42,248 nt of DNA from an uncultured Hyphomonadaceae bacterium. GTDB lineage: Bacteria; Pseudomonadota; Alphaproteobacteria; Caulobacterales; Hyphomonadaceae. The translations under genes and the position numbers were made by a program. The notes under the pieces are model-generated. The model worked only from the letters and a program-made list of their open reading frames with translations. It searched no databases and had not been told where the DNA came from. Shown here piece after piece: positions 9,046 through 20,453 of this stretch. The stretch covers positions 1 to 42,248 of the forward strand of contig CALLCD010000048.1 in assembly GCA_938049795.1 (NCBI GenBank). Direction: 5' to 3'. Numbering within the stretch: the stretch's first letter is position 1; each line of letters begins with the position of its first letter.

Positions 9046-10020
9046 CTAGTCGGTGTCGCCCGGTCTGTCAGGGGTTTGATTGAAAAAACTCACGAGCAGC
9101 GGATTGGTGATCTCTTGCATTTGATAGTTCAGGCCGTGTTCGCCTTGGGGGAGGGCTTCGATGCGCGCGGCGGGAATGAGCGCGCCGAGTTGCGGGGCGC
9201 TTTCGGGGGGCACGGTTTGGTCTTTGCCGCCGAACACGGCCATGACGGGAACGCCGGTTGCGCCGAGGCGGGTAAAGACCGCGTCCTGATCGCGCATGGG
9301 CAAATGGCGATAGCTTGACAGGAGGGCTTGGAAATAGCCGCGATAGGCCATTTGCGCGGCGACATCGCCTGCGAGCTTATTGGCGGGGTCTATCTTGGCC
9401 TCGTCATATTGTGGATCGCTGAGGAGGATGCGCTTGCCGAAGATGCGCCAGACCCAGTCGCCAAGGATCGGGGTGCGCAGAAGCTTGTCATTGGTGTCGC
9501 CCGCTTCGCCGCCAAGGCTGAGGCCCGCCGGAACGAAGAGGAAGAGCTTTGAGACGCGTTCGGGATGGCGGGCGGTGAACTCGGCGGTGATGACCCCGCC
9601 CATAGACAGGCCGACCAGTCCGACGGGGGCTTCAATGCCAAGCCCATCGAGCACGGCGATCAGTTCGGCATCGTAGAAATCGGGCGTGTAGTCGGCCTTG
9701 GGGCGGTCGGACCAGCCGCGCCCGAAATGGTCAAAAGTCAGAACGCGGTAGCCGGCGGCGACCAGCGCATCGGCGTTTTGCTCGAAAATGAAGTTTGGGG
9801 TCGAGAAGCCATGCGCCATGACGATGATAGGGTCGCCTTCATCGCCATGCCAGCGATAATGGATCTGGCCTTGATCTGTGGCGAGGAAGGCACCCGGGGC
9901 CAGCGCGCGGGCGTCATCGTCCAGCTTGGGTGTGTGCTGGACGGTATAGACATAAAGGGCCGCGGCGGCGAGGGCGACCAAGACGATGATTTCTAGGACG
10001 ATCTTGAAAAATTTGAGCAT
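9046..10020 (-). CDS. Alpha/beta hydrolase with N-terminal membrane anchor
   Basis: 'IIVMAHGFSTPNFIF', nucleophile elbow 'GLSMGG', C-terminal 'GEHG'; hydrophobic N-terminus. Confidence 0.9.
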   Translation of the reverse strand: MLKFFKIVLEIIVLVALAAAALYVYTVQHTPKLDDDARALAPGAFLATDQGQIHYRWHGDEGDPIIVMAHGFSTPNFIFEQNADALVAAGYRVLTFDHFGRGWSDRPKADYTPDFYDAELIAVLDGLGIEAPVGLVGLSMGGVITAEFTARHPERVSKLFLFVPAGLSLGGEAGDTNDKLLRTPILGDWVWRIFGKRILLSDPQYDEAKIDPANKLAGDVAAQMAYRGYFQALLSSYRHLPMRDQDAVFTRLGATGVPVMAVFGGKDQTVPPESAPQLGALIPAARIEALPQGEHGLNYQMQEITNPLLVSFFNQTPDRPGDTD

Positions 10021-10058
10021 TCTGGCTGGTTCTTTTTCGTTGATGAGGGCGCGTTAGC

Positions 10059-10823
10059 TTACTTACCCTTCCAGACTGGCGCGCGCTTTTCGATAAAGGC
10101 TTTCGGACCTTCCTTGAAGTCCTCGGTCTGGGCGAGGCCGGCAAATTCGATCTGACCGGCTTTGAGCAGGGTTTCGTCATCATCAACAAGGGCGCGTTTG
10201 GCGACTTTCTGGCTGGCTTGAACGGCAAGCGGCGCATTGGCGCAGATCCGGTGGGCCATTTTCATGGCTTCGTCCATAACTTCGGTCGTCGGGCAGACCT
10301 TGTTGACCATGCCAAGCTCATAGGCGCGCTGGGAAGAGAGCGGATCGCCGGTGAGGATGACTTCGAGGGCCGGGGCCATGCCGATGGCGCGGGGGAGGCG
10401 GTAGAGCCCGCCGGCTGCGGCGACAAGTGAGCGTTTGACCTCGGGCAGGCCGAAATTTGTTTCCTCTGAGGCGATGATGATGTCGCAGGAGAGGGCGATC
10501 TCCGTGCCGCCTGCAAGGGCGCTGCCGGTAATAGCGGCGATGAGCGGCTTGATCCGGTCGCGCGCGACAATGCCGCCAAAGCCGCCCTTGTCGGTGCGCA
10601 TTTCGCCGCCCTTGCCTGCGGCTATGGCTTTAAGGTCCGCGCCCGCGCAGAAGGCTTTGCCATTGGCGGTCAGACTGGCAGCCCAGAGACTTGTGTCCGC
10701 TTCATAGGCGTCGAGCGCTTTTTCGAGCCCTTGCGCAACCTCGCCATTGACGGCATTGCGCGCTTCGGGGCGGTTGAGCGTAATGATCGCTACGGGGCCT
10801 TCGGTTCTGTATTCGACAACCAT
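10059..10823 (-). CDS. Enoyl-CoA hydratase/isomerase (crotonase) family
   Basis: 'VAIITLNRPEARNAVNGE', 'GKAFCAGADLKAIAAG', 'GSALAGGTEIALSCDIIIA'. Confidence 0.9.
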   Translation of the reverse strand: MVVEYRTEGPVAIITLNRPEARNAVNGEVAQGLEKALDAYEADTSLWAASLTANGKAFCAGADLKAIAAGKGGEMRTDKGGFGGIVARDRIKPLIAAITGSALAGGTEIALSCDIIIASEETNFGLPEVKRSLVAAAGGLYRLPRAIGMAPALEVILTGDPLSSQRAYELGMVNKVCPTTEVMDEAMKMAHRICANAPLAVQASQKVAKRALVDDDETLLKAGQIEFAGLAQTEDFKEGPKAFIEKRAPVWKGK

Positions 10824-11062
10824 AGTTTCTTCCTTCCAACTCTTTGATATTTTTCAGTTGATAATGCGTGTGTCGTGCAGTCAAGCAAGCGATTTGAGTA
10901 AATATCAATCGCTCTGCCTGTGCTCGCAGCGTGGCGGGCGCGTTTAAAGGCGCGCGCACGGCGTGGACACGGGGCCATCGCTGTGACATAAGCGCCGCCT
11001 TCAATAGAGTTTCAACCCCCCAAAAGGCTTGCCGGACCGGCGCCACCGCAGGAATAAAGATT

Positions 11063-12400
11063 ATGGAAGTTACCGAGACCAATGCTGAGGGCCTGAGCCG
11101 TACATTCAAAATTGTTGTGCCCGCGACCGAATTGGCGGCCAAACTCGATGACCGGATCGCGGAAATCCGGCCGCAAATGAACCTGAAAGGTTTCCGGCCG
11201 GGCAAGGTTCCTGCCTCTCACGTCAAGAAAATGTTCGGCAAGTCGATCATGAGCGAACTGATCGAAGGTCTGGTTGGCGAATCCAATCAGAAAGCGTTCG
11301 AGGACGCCAAGATCCGCCCCGCCTCGCAGCCGGACATCAAAATGGTGGACGATATCGAGAAAGTGCTCGAGGGCGATGCGGACCTTGCTTATGATCTGAG
11401 CGTCGATGTGATGCCAGATTTCGAGCCTGCCGACATCAAAGTGATCGAGCTTGAGCGTCCTGTCACCAAGGTCGCTGACGAGGATGTTGACGAGGCGTTA
11501 CAGAAGCTGGCCGAGCAGAATGTGAAGTTCGAAGCGCGCGGCAAGACGGCCAAGGCGAAAGACGGCGACGCGGTGGCGATTGATTTTGTCGGCAAGATTG
11601 ATGGCGAGGCGTTTGAAGGCGGCTCTGCAGAAGATCAGGCTGTGGTCATCGGTGCCGAGCGGTTTATTCCGGGCTTTGAGGAACAGCTGATTGGCGTGAA
11701 AGCTGGCGACGAGACGGAGCTGAAAGTCACATTCCCCGACGATTATCCCTCCGAAGACCTCAAAGGTAAGGATGCGGTTTTCGAAGTGAAAGTGAACGAA
11801 GTCCGCGCGCCGAAGACGCCAGATGTGGACGAGGAGTTTGCCCAGAATTTCGGGCTTGAAGGGCTCGATCAGCTCAAAGAGATGATCACCGCGCAAATCC
11901 AGAACGAGCATGACGGGGCCTCGCGCCAGAAAGCCAAGCGGGCGCTGCTCGACATTCTCGACGATCTGCATTCGTTTGATCTGCCGCCGAAAATGGTCGA
12001 GCAGGAGTTTCAGACGATCTGGGCGCAGCTCCAGCAGGAGAAGGAAGCGGGCAATCTGGATGAAGCCGACTCCAAGAAATCTGACGAAGAACTTGAGACC
12101 GAGTATCGCGGCATTGCCGAACGGCGTGTCCGGCTCGGGCTGGTGCTTGCGGAAATTGGCCGTGTGGCTGATGTTAAGATTACCGATCAGGAAGTCCAGC
12201 AAGCGGTCATCGCTGAAGCACGGCGCTTCCCCGGCCAAGAGCGCGAAGTGGTCGAGTTTTTCCAGAAGAACCCGAACGCGATGGCGCAGGTCCGCGCGCC
12301 GATCTATGAGGAAAAGGTCGTCGATCACATTCTCGAAGTGGCGAAAGTCACCGACAAGGATGTGTCCAAAGAGGATCTGTTCGCCGAGATCGAAGAGTAG
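11063..12400 (+). CDS. tig: Trigger factor
   Basis: 'MEVTETNAEGLSRTFKIVVPA', 'RPQMNLKGFRPGKVP', FKBP domain 'DGDAVAIDFVGKIDGEAFEGG'; ATG at 11063. Confidence 0.95.
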   Translation: MEVTETNAEGLSRTFKIVVPATELAAKLDDRIAEIRPQMNLKGFRPGKVPASHVKKMFGKSIMSELIEGLVGESNQKAFEDAKIRPASQPDIKMVDDIEKVLEGDADLAYDLSVDVMPDFEPADIKVIELERPVTKVADEDVDEALQKLAEQNVKFEARGKTAKAKDGDAVAIDFVGKIDGEAFEGGSAEDQAVVIGAERFIPGFEEQLIGVKAGDETELKVTFPDDYPSEDLKGKDAVFEVKVNEVRAPKTPDVDEEFAQNFGLEGLDQLKEMITAQIQNEHDGASRQKAKRALLDILDDLHSFDLPPKMVEQEFQTIWAQLQQEKEAGNLDEADSKKSDEELETEYRGIAERRVRLGLVLAEIGRVADVKITDQEVQQAVIAEARRFPGQEREVVEFFQKNPNAMAQVRAPIYEEKVVDHILEVAKVTDKDVSKEDLFAEIEE

Positions 12401-12431
12401 GCGGGCTCGCCTCTCTCATTTGACATGGAAC

Positions 12432-12461
12432 AAGCCGCTGGCCTCGCGCTGGCGGCTTTTT
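12432..12461 (+). terminator. Rho-independent terminator after tig
   Basis: AAGCCGC ... GCGGCTT followed by TTT. Confidence 0.7.
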
Positions 12462-12567
12462 CTGTGCGCGCGGGGGAGGATAAATCGGGCGGCAGGCATT
12501 GCACGCGCTGGCGGAGCCGCCTAAACCGGCGATAAGTTAGGACTGATCGAACAAAAGGCGTAAGGCA

Positions 12568-13521
12568 ATGTCGAAATCTGCTTTCATTTTCCCGGGGCAA
12601 GGGGCTCAATTTGTCGGCATGGGGCAGGATCTTGCTGCCGCGTTTCCATCCGCGCGTGAGATGTTTGAAGCGGTCGATGACGCGCTCGGCGAGAAGCTGA
12701 CGCGGATTATGTGGGATGGGCCGGAAGAGGCGCTCAAGCTGACGGCGAACACGCAGCCAGCGCTGATGGCGGTCAGCGTGGCGGTGATGGCAGCGCTCAA
12801 GGCCGAGTTTGATGTGTCGATCGAGCGGGCGGATTTTATCGCAGGGCATTCGCTGGGCGAGTATTCGGCGCTGTGTGCGGCGGGCGCGTTGAGCGTGGCC
12901 GATACGGCGCGGCTGTTGCGGTTGCGCGGGGAGGCGATGCAAAGCGCTGTGGCGGCGGGCGAAGGCGCGATGGCCGCGCTCCTGGGCGCAGATGATGCGC
13001 AGGCGCTTGCGGCATGTGAGGCAGGTGTGAAGGCAGCGGGCGGGGTTTGCGAGGTTGCGAATGACAATGCGCCAGGCCAGCTTGTTTTGTCGGGCACGAG
13101 CGGTGCGATTGAGGCCGCCTGCGTGTTTGCGCGGGAGCACGGCGTCAAGAAAGCAGTGCCGCTGGCGGTCAGTGCGCCGTTTCATTGCTCGCTCATGGCG
13201 CCGGCTGCCGAGGCGATGGCGGCAGCATTGGAGACGGCGGACATTAAAGCGCCTGCTGTGCCGCTGGTGGCGAATGTGACGGCGGAGGCCACATCTGATC
13301 CTGATGCGATCCGCGCTCAGCTTGTCGCGCAAGTAACTGGTCGCGTGAGGTGGCGCGAATCGGTTCAGTGGATGGTCGGCCAAGGGCTGGAGACGGCGAT
13401 GGAGGCGGGCGCTGGAAAAGTGTTGACGGTGATGAACCGGCGCAATGAGCGTAGCCTGAAGGGCATCACGCTCGGCACGGTCGAGCAGCTTGAAGCGTTT
13501 GCCAATCCGGCGGCGGACTAG
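12568..13521 (+). CDS. fabD: Malonyl-CoA:ACP transacylase
   Basis: 'FIFPGQGAQFVGMG', 'GHSLGEYSAL', 'SAPFHCSLM'. Confidence 0.95.
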   Translation: MSKSAFIFPGQGAQFVGMGQDLAAAFPSAREMFEAVDDALGEKLTRIMWDGPEEALKLTANTQPALMAVSVAVMAALKAEFDVSIERADFIAGHSLGEYSALCAAGALSVADTARLLRLRGEAMQSAVAAGEGAMAALLGADDAQALAACEAGVKAAGGVCEVANDNAPGQLVLSGTSGAIEAACVFAREHGVKKAVPLAVSAPFHCSLMAPAAEAMAAALETADIKAPAVPLVANVTAEATSDPDAIRAQLVAQVTGRVRWRESVQWMVGQGLETAMEAGAGKVLTVMNRRNERSLKGITLGTVEQLEAFANPAAD

Positions 13522-13587
13522 GACAGACAAAGTGCGCGGGGGCGGGGGTTTGCCCGCCCGTAACCTAATCGAAATTGGAGACATTGA

Positions 13588-14325
13588 ATGTTTGATTTGA
13601 GCGGAAAAACGGCTTTGGTGACCGGCGCATCGGGCGGCATCGGCAAAGATATTGCGACCACGCTGTCGGCGGCGGGTGTCAAGGTTGCACTATCTGGCAC
13701 GCGGCAGGCTGTGCTTGAAGAGGTGGCGGGCGCATGTGCCGGTGATACTGCGATTGTGCCGTGCAATCTGTCGGACACAGAGGCGGTGGGTGGTCTGGTC
13801 GCAGCCGCCGAAGAGCAAATCGGTCCGCTCGATATTCTCGTTTCGAATGCGGGGCTTACGCGTGATCAGCTGCTTTTGCGGATGAAAGAAGAGGACTGGG
13901 ATCTGGTCCAGAATGTTAATCTGGGGGCGTATTTCCGGCTGGCGAAATCGGCTCTGCGCGGCATGATGAAGCGTCGGAGTGGGCGGATTATCGGGATTAC
14001 GTCGATTGTCGGGGTGACGGGAAATGCCGGTCAGGCGAACTATGCGGCCTCGAAAGCGGGCATGATCGGCTTTACCAAATCACTCGCCGCAGAAGTGGCA
14101 AGTCGCGGGGTGACGGCCAATTGCGTCGCGCCGGGCTTTATCAGCTCACCGATGACCGATGTGCTGCCCGATTCGCAGAAAGAGGCGCTTTTAGGCTCGA
14201 TTCCGGCCGGAAGACTGGGCGAAGGGAGCGATATTGCTGCCGCTGTGGCGTATCTGGCGTCCGATGAGGCTGCTTATATTACGGGCCAGACCTTGCATGT
14301 GAACGGCGGAATGGCCATGATTTAA
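13588..14325 (+). CDS. fabG: 3-oxoacyl-ACP reductase
   Basis: SDR: 'VTGASGGIGKDIA', 'NAGLT', 'YAASKAG', C-terminal 'GQTLHVNGGMAMI'. Confidence 0.95.
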   Translation: MFDLSGKTALVTGASGGIGKDIATTLSAAGVKVALSGTRQAVLEEVAGACAGDTAIVPCNLSDTEAVGGLVAAAEEQIGPLDILVSNAGLTRDQLLLRMKEEDWDLVQNVNLGAYFRLAKSALRGMMKRRSGRIIGITSIVGVTGNAGQANYAASKAGMIGFTKSLAAEVASRGVTANCVAPGFISSPMTDVLPDSQKEALLGSIPAGRLGEGSDIAAAVAYLASDEAAYITGQTLHVNGGMAMI

Positions 14326-14445
14326 GCCATCGAGATGCGCTCGGTACAATTTCTGGCTTGGCGCATCAGGAAACTGTGTGCTAACCGCAACACTTCCGGG
14401 CATCGTGCCGGATAATCCAGACACCAATTATGAAGAGGGTGCCTT

Positions 14446-14682
14446 ATGTCTGACGTTCTTGAACGTGTAAAAAAAATCGTTGTCGATAATCTCGATGTGG
14501 AAGCTGACAAGGTTGTAGAGAGCGCAAGCTTCATCGACGATCTTGGCGCAGACAGTCTTGACCTCGTCGAGCTGGTCATGGCTTTCGAAGAAGAGTTCGA
14601 TATCGAGATTGCTGATGATGTTCAGGAGAACATCCGCTCGGTTGGTGACGCGGTCACTGAAATCAAGAAGACCACCGCTTAG
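14446..14682 (+). CDS. acpP: Acyl carrier protein
   Basis: 78 aa, '[25 protein letters not shown]'. Confidence 0.97.
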   Translation: MSDVLERVKKIVVDNLDVEADKVVESASFIDDLGADSLDLVELVMAFEEEFDIEIADDVQENIRSVGDAVTEIKKTTA

Positions 14683-14694
14683 AGGAGATCCGCT

Positions 14695-15975
14695 TTGCGT
14701 CGTGTCGTTATTACTGGAATTGGTCTTGTCACCCCGCTTGCCGGAAATCGGGAAGCCTCATGGAAGCGCCTGATCGAAGGCAAATCGGGCGCCGGACCGA
14801 TTGATGTATTCGATACGACGGATATGCCGTGCAAGATCGCCTTTCAGGTGCCGTGGACTTCGGGACGCGGCGGCGGCGAGGGCGATGCAGAAGCGTTTGA
14901 TCCAGATACGGCGGCGTCCAAAAAAGAACGCCGTCGCATGGACGAGTTCATCCTCTATGCGATGGGCGCGGCAAATGAGGCGCTGGAAGACGCTGGTTGG
15001 ACCCCCGAGACTGACACCGAGCGTGAGCGGACGGGCGTTTTGATCGGGTCGGGCATTGGCGGTTTGCAGTCTATCGCCAATTCGCAAATGGATTTGCACA
15101 ATGGCGGGCCGCGTAAAGTCAGCCCGTTCTTTATTCCTTCGGCGCTGATCAATCTGGCGTCCGGTCAAGTGTCGATCAAGCATGGCCTTAAGGGGCCTAA
15201 TCATTCGGTGGTGACGGCCTGCGCGACGGGCGCGCATGCGATTGGCGATTCGGCGCGGATTATTCGCGATGGCGATGCAGATGTGATGCTGGCAGGCGGT
15301 GCGGAAGCGTCGATTTGCGAGCTGGGCATTGCTGGCTTCTGTGCGCTCAAAGCCATGTCTACGAAATATAATGATGACCCGACCAAAGCCTCGCGGCCCT
15401 ATGATGAGGGACGCGATGGATTTGTGATGGGCGATGGCGCGGGGATTCTCGTGCTGGAAGATTATGACCATGCCAAAGCGCGCGGCGCGACGATTTACGC
15501 CGAGATTGCCGGTTATGGTCTGTCGGGCGATGCGTATCACATCACCGCGCCGGCTGATGGTGCGGAAGGTGGACGGCGGGCGATGAAAATGGCGCTCGAC
15601 AATGCTGGTCTGTCGATTGGCGATGTCGATTATGTCAACACGCACGGCACGTCGACCCCGCTCGGGGATGAGGGCGAGATCCGCGCGTTGGAAAAACTGC
15701 TGGACGGCGACGCACCGAACTTTTCGCTGTCGGCAACGAAATCTGCCATCGGGCATTTGCTTGGTGCGGCGGGCGCTGTTGAAGCTGCGTTCTGTGCGCT
15801 GGCGATCCGCGATGGTGTGATGCCGCCGACGCTTAATCTTGCCAATCCGAGCTTTGAGACGGACATTGATCTGATCCCGAACATGGCGAAAAAAGGCAAT
15901 GTGAAAGTTGCGCTGTCGAACTCGTTTGGCTTTGGCGGGACGAATGCCGCCCTGGTGATGAAGGCCGTCGATTAA
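14695..15975 (+). CDS. fabF: Beta-ketoacyl-ACP synthase II
   Basis: 'RRVVITGIGLVTPLAGN', 'VTACATGAHAIGDSARII', 'NTHGTSTPLGD', 'NSFGFGGTNAALV'. Confidence 0.96.
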   Translation: MRRVVITGIGLVTPLAGNREASWKRLIEGKSGAGPIDVFDTTDMPCKIAFQVPWTSGRGGGEGDAEAFDPDTAASKKERRRMDEFILYAMGAANEALEDAGWTPETDTERERTGVLIGSGIGGLQSIANSQMDLHNGGPRKVSPFFIPSALINLASGQVSIKHGLKGPNHSVVTACATGAHAIGDSARIIRDGDADVMLAGGAEASICELGIAGFCALKAMSTKYNDDPTKASRPYDEGRDGFVMGDGAGILVLEDYDHAKARGATIYAEIAGYGLSGDAYHITAPADGAEGGRRAMKMALDNAGLSIGDVDYVNTHGTSTPLGDEGEIRALEKLLDGDAPNFSLSATKSAIGHLLGAAGAVEAAFCALAIRDGVMPPTLNLANPSFETDIDLIPNMAKKGNVKVALSNSFGFGGTNAALVMKAVD

Positions 15976-16035
15976 AAACTTTCTGGCGGGCGATGCGCTC
16001 CGGCGTGTTGCGCGGACATTCTGAGTGAGGAGCAT

Positions 16036-17082
16036 ATGCGATTTATCAAAGCGCTTGTTTCGCTCCTGATCGTTGCTATCATTCTCGGAGGCGCGGGATT
16101 GCTTGGCGGCTATGTCTGGCTGACCAATGAGATCGTCAAACCCGGGCCATCGCAAACCGAACAGAGTTTTGAGGTTAAGTCCGGAGAGGGGCTGAACGCC
16201 ATTGCCGCGCGGCTTGAGGCGGATGGACTGATCAGCGATGATCTGTTGCTGCGGCTGGCCTTCCGGCTCGAAGGCGCAACCGGACAGGCCAAGGCGGGGG
16301 AGTACCAGTTTGGACCCGGGCTAAGCGTTGCGGAAACGCTGGACCGGCTGATTGAAGGCAAAGTGATCCAGCACAGGGTGACGGTGCCCGAGGGGCTGAC
16401 CGTGGCGCAGACGTTCCGGATTTTAGAGGCGAATGAGACGCTGGTGGGCAAGCTGCCCGACGAGTTGCCGCCGGAGGGAAGCTTGCTGCCGGACACGTAT
16501 TTTTTCGGGCGCGGGATGACGCGTCAGGGGATTGTCGATCTGATGCAGACGGCGCAGGCGGACTTGCTCGAAGAGTTGTGGCCCGCGCGGCAGGACGGCT
16601 TGCCGTTTGCGACCCCTTATGAAGCGGTGATCCTCGCCTCGGTGGTGGAGAAGGAAACCGGGCTTGCAAGCGAACGCGGGCAAGTGGCGGGGCTGTTTGT
16701 CGGGCGGCTGAAACGCGGTATGCGGCTGCAAAGTGATCCAACGATTATTTATGGCGAGTCGGGCGGGGAACCTTTGCGCGACGCGAATGGCAACCGGCGC
16801 GGCATTCGGCGCTCGGAGATTAACCGCGTGACCGATTGGAACACATACCAGATTGACGGGCTGCCCAAGACGCCGATTGCCAATCCCGGGCGCGATGCGA
16901 TTGCGGCCGTGTTGCAGCCCGAAAGCACCGAATATGTGTTCTTCGTGGCGGACGGGACAGGCGGGCATAAATTTGCCAAGACGAATGCCGAGCATGAGCG
17001 CAATGTTGCGGCCTATCGCGCCTATGAGCGTGAGGAGCTGGCGCGCGAGCGGGCCGAGCGCGACGCGCAGGCGGAGCCATGA
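16036..17082 (+). CDS. mltG: Endolytic murein transglycosylase
   Basis: N-terminal TM; 'ILASVVEKETG', 'LQSDPTIIYG', 'NTYQIDGLPKTPIANPGRDAI', 'FVADGTGGHKFA'. Confidence 0.94.
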   Translation: MRFIKALVSLLIVAIILGGAGLLGGYVWLTNEIVKPGPSQTEQSFEVKSGEGLNAIAARLEADGLISDDLLLRLAFRLEGATGQAKAGEYQFGPGLSVAETLDRLIEGKVIQHRVTVPEGLTVAQTFRILEANETLVGKLPDELPPEGSLLPDTYFFGRGMTRQGIVDLMQTAQADLLEELWPARQDGLPFATPYEAVILASVVEKETGLASERGQVAGLFVGRLKRGMRLQSDPTIIYGESGGEPLRDANGNRRGIRRSEINRVTDWNTYQIDGLPKTPIANPGRDAIAAVLQPESTEYVFFVADGTGGHKFAKTNAEHERNVAAYRAYEREELARERAERDAQAEP

Positions 17083-17972
17083 GCGCGCTTTCGGGCATGA
17101 CCGGATTTGGTCGCGCGGGCGGCGAGGCTGACTGGGGCAGCTGGACGTGGGAAGCCAAAGCGGTCAATGGGCGCGGGCTGGATGTGCGGGTCAATGTGCC
17201 CGCCGGCTTCGAGGGGCTCGATCAGGCGGTCAAGAAAAAGGCGAGCGCGCAGTTTACACGCGGGAATATGCAGATCGGCTTGCGGATTGAACTGGCCGAA
17301 GCGAGTGATATTGCCATCAATGAGGCGGCGCTGGACTTGCTTTGCAAGGCGTTTGAAGCGCGGGTCGGGCATCCGCCGGCAGGCGAGGCGATGGCGAGCC
17401 TGATGACGGCGAAGGGCGTGCTTGACGCGGGCGGAAGTTCTGGCGCGGCGCTGCGGGGGCTCGGGCAGGCGCAGGCGGTACGCGATGCGCTGTTGGCATC
17501 GGCCGAAGACGCGCTCATCGGTTTGGCGAAGACGCGGGGCGAAGAGGGCGCGGCGCTGGCGGCGATTTTGTCCGGCGCGCTTGATCAGATGGCGGGGCAT
17601 GTCACGCAGGCGGAGTTGGCGGCGGGCGAGCAACCGGCGCAGGTGAAAGAACGGCTTGAGGCACGGCTTGGTGAACTGAAGGCGGAGCAGGCGGTGGATG
17701 CCGAACGGCTTGCGGCGGAAGTCGCGATGACGGCGGCAAAGGCGGATGTGCGCGAGGAGCTGGACCGGCTGGCCGCGCATATCGAGACGGGGCGCACCTA
17801 TTTGGCATCAGGCGTGCCGGTTGGGCGGAAGCTTGATTTTCTGGCCCAGGAACTGAACCGCGAGGCCAATACGCTGTGTGCAAAGTCTGCGTCTCTGGCT
17901 TTGACGAATGCGGGACTCGCGCTCAAAACACTGATTGACCAATTCAAGGAGCAAGCAGCGAATGTCGAATAA
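17079..17972 (+). CDS. yicC: YicC family endoribonuclease-like protein
   Basis: 'MTGFGRA', 'VKAVNGRGLDVRVNVP'-type N-terminus and 'GRKLDFLAQELNREANTLCAKS' C-terminus; ATGA overlap with mltG. Confidence 0.93.
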   Translation: MSALSGMTGFGRAGGEADWGSWTWEAKAVNGRGLDVRVNVPAGFEGLDQAVKKKASAQFTRGNMQIGLRIELAEASDIAINEAALDLLCKAFEARVGHPPAGEAMASLMTAKGVLDAGGSSGAALRGLGQAQAVRDALLASAEDALIGLAKTRGEEGAALAAILSGALDQMAGHVTQAELAAGEQPAQVKERLEARLGELKAEQAVDAERLAAEVAMTAAKADVREELDRLAAHIETGRTYLASGVPVGRKLDFLAQELNREANTLCAKSASLALTNAGLALKTLIDQFKEQAANVE

Positions 17973-18600
17973 GGGGGAGGTCCGGCGCGGGCTGATGCTC
18001 GTCATTTCAAGCCCGTCAGGAGCGGGCAAGACGACGTTGGCGCGCAAATTGATGGGCGAGTTTGAGGATGTGGCGCTGTCTGTCTCGGTGACGACGCGGG
18101 AAGCGCGGCCGGGGGAGACGGATGGGCAGGACTATCATTTCCGTTCCCATGACCAGTTTACGCGGATGATTGCCGAGCGCGGATTTCTCGAATGGGCCAA
18201 AGTGTTTGACCATTATTACGGCACCCCGCGCGCGGACACCGAAGAGAAGCTCGCGAACGGGAAAGATGTCCTGTTCGATGTCGATTGGCAGGGGGCTGAT
18301 GCGCTGCACGATCAGGTGCCGAATGATTGCGTGTCGGTGTTTGTGCTGCCGCCAAGCATTGAAGCGCTGGAGCAACGCCTCTCGGCGCGGCCCGGCTCGA
18401 CGCCGGAGATTGTTGCGCGGCGGATGGCGGATGCGAAAGCGGAGATACGTCATTGGCGGCGCTATGATTATTGCATCATCAATGATGATCTGGAGGAGGC
18501 TTATGGTCAGCTTCGCCGGATCTTGCTGGTGGAGCGGACCAAGCGGCTGCGTCAGCACAATCTTGAAGACCATGTGCGGGCGCTGCTTGGCGAAGGCTAG
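17962..18600 (+). CDS. gmk: Guanylate kinase
   Basis: 'LVISSPSGAGKTTLARKL', 'TTREARPGETDGQDYHF', 'FDVDWQGA'; ATG at 17962 inside yicC end. Confidence 0.95.
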   Translation: MSNKGEVRRGLMLVISSPSGAGKTTLARKLMGEFEDVALSVSVTTREARPGETDGQDYHFRSHDQFTRMIAERGFLEWAKVFDHYYGTPRADTEEKLANGKDVLFDVDWQGADALHDQVPNDCVSVFVLPPSIEALEQRLSARPGSTPEIVARRMADAKAEIRHWRRYDYCIINDDLEEAYGQLRRILLVERTKRLRQHNLEDHVRALLGEG

Positions 18601-18636
18601 CTTGCCAGTTGGGGTGCAGCGGGGGCATGGTCTCCT

Positions 18637-19217
18637 ATGACCGAGAAACCGGATATAGCATGTGTCGTTCTGGCGGGCGGGGCAAGCGCGCGCTTTGGCG
18701 GGGATAAGGGGCTTGCAGTGTTGCAGGGGCGGCCGCTGATTGGGCATGTTTTGGAGCGATTGCGGGCGCAGACGGGCGGTGTTGTCGGGGTGAATGCGGC
18801 GGAGGGCAGTTCTTATGCTGCGTTTGCGGATGTGGTTGTGCCGGACCTATTGGGCGGCGGGCTTGGGCCGCTGGCGGGGGTGCATGCGGCCTTGAGCTGG
18901 GCGAAGGGGCAAGGGAGCGAGCGGGTTGTGACGTGTGCGGTGGACACGCCGTTTTTGCCCGATGATCTCGTGGAGCGGTTTTTGGCGACGGATGGTCCGG
19001 CTGTTGCGGCAAGCTGCGGCCGCGTGCATCCGGTGTGCGGGATTTGGCCGGTGGGGCTGTTACCGCAGCTTGAGCGGAGGCTTGCGGACGGGCAGCGCGC
19101 GGCTTGGGGCTGGGCGCAGCATTGCTGGGCGCAGCGGATCGAGTTTGCTGCGCTTGATGGCCTTGATCCGTTCTTCAACATCAATACGGCTGAGGATTTA
19201 GCCGCTGCGTCAAAGCT

Positions 19218-19221
<4 letters not shown>
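18637..19221 (+). CDS. mobA: Molybdenum cofactor guanylyltransferase
   Basis: 'CVVLAGGASARFGGDKGLAVLQGRPLI', 'CAVDTPFLPDDLV'. Confidence 0.88.
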
Positions 19222-20399
<1,178 letters not shown>

Positions 20400-20453
20400 G
20401 GGGCTAATCTCCGTAAGCGGGCAGCATAGCGCGGCTCGCCGGATGCGCCAAGA

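Noticed and set aside
12325-13584. 419-aa minus-strand ORF opposite fabD
   Set aside because: Antisense shadow; Arg/His-rich, no domain signal.
14467-14477. A8 run in acpP as a possible slippery site
   Set aside because: Encodes the expected V-K-K-I of acyl carrier protein in frame; A runs here are a consequence of conserved codons and no alternative product is apparent.
14758-16155. 465-aa minus-strand ORF opposite fabF
   Set aside because: Arg/His-rich composition typical of antisense shadow ORFs in GC-rich DNA; fabF on the plus strand is unambiguous.
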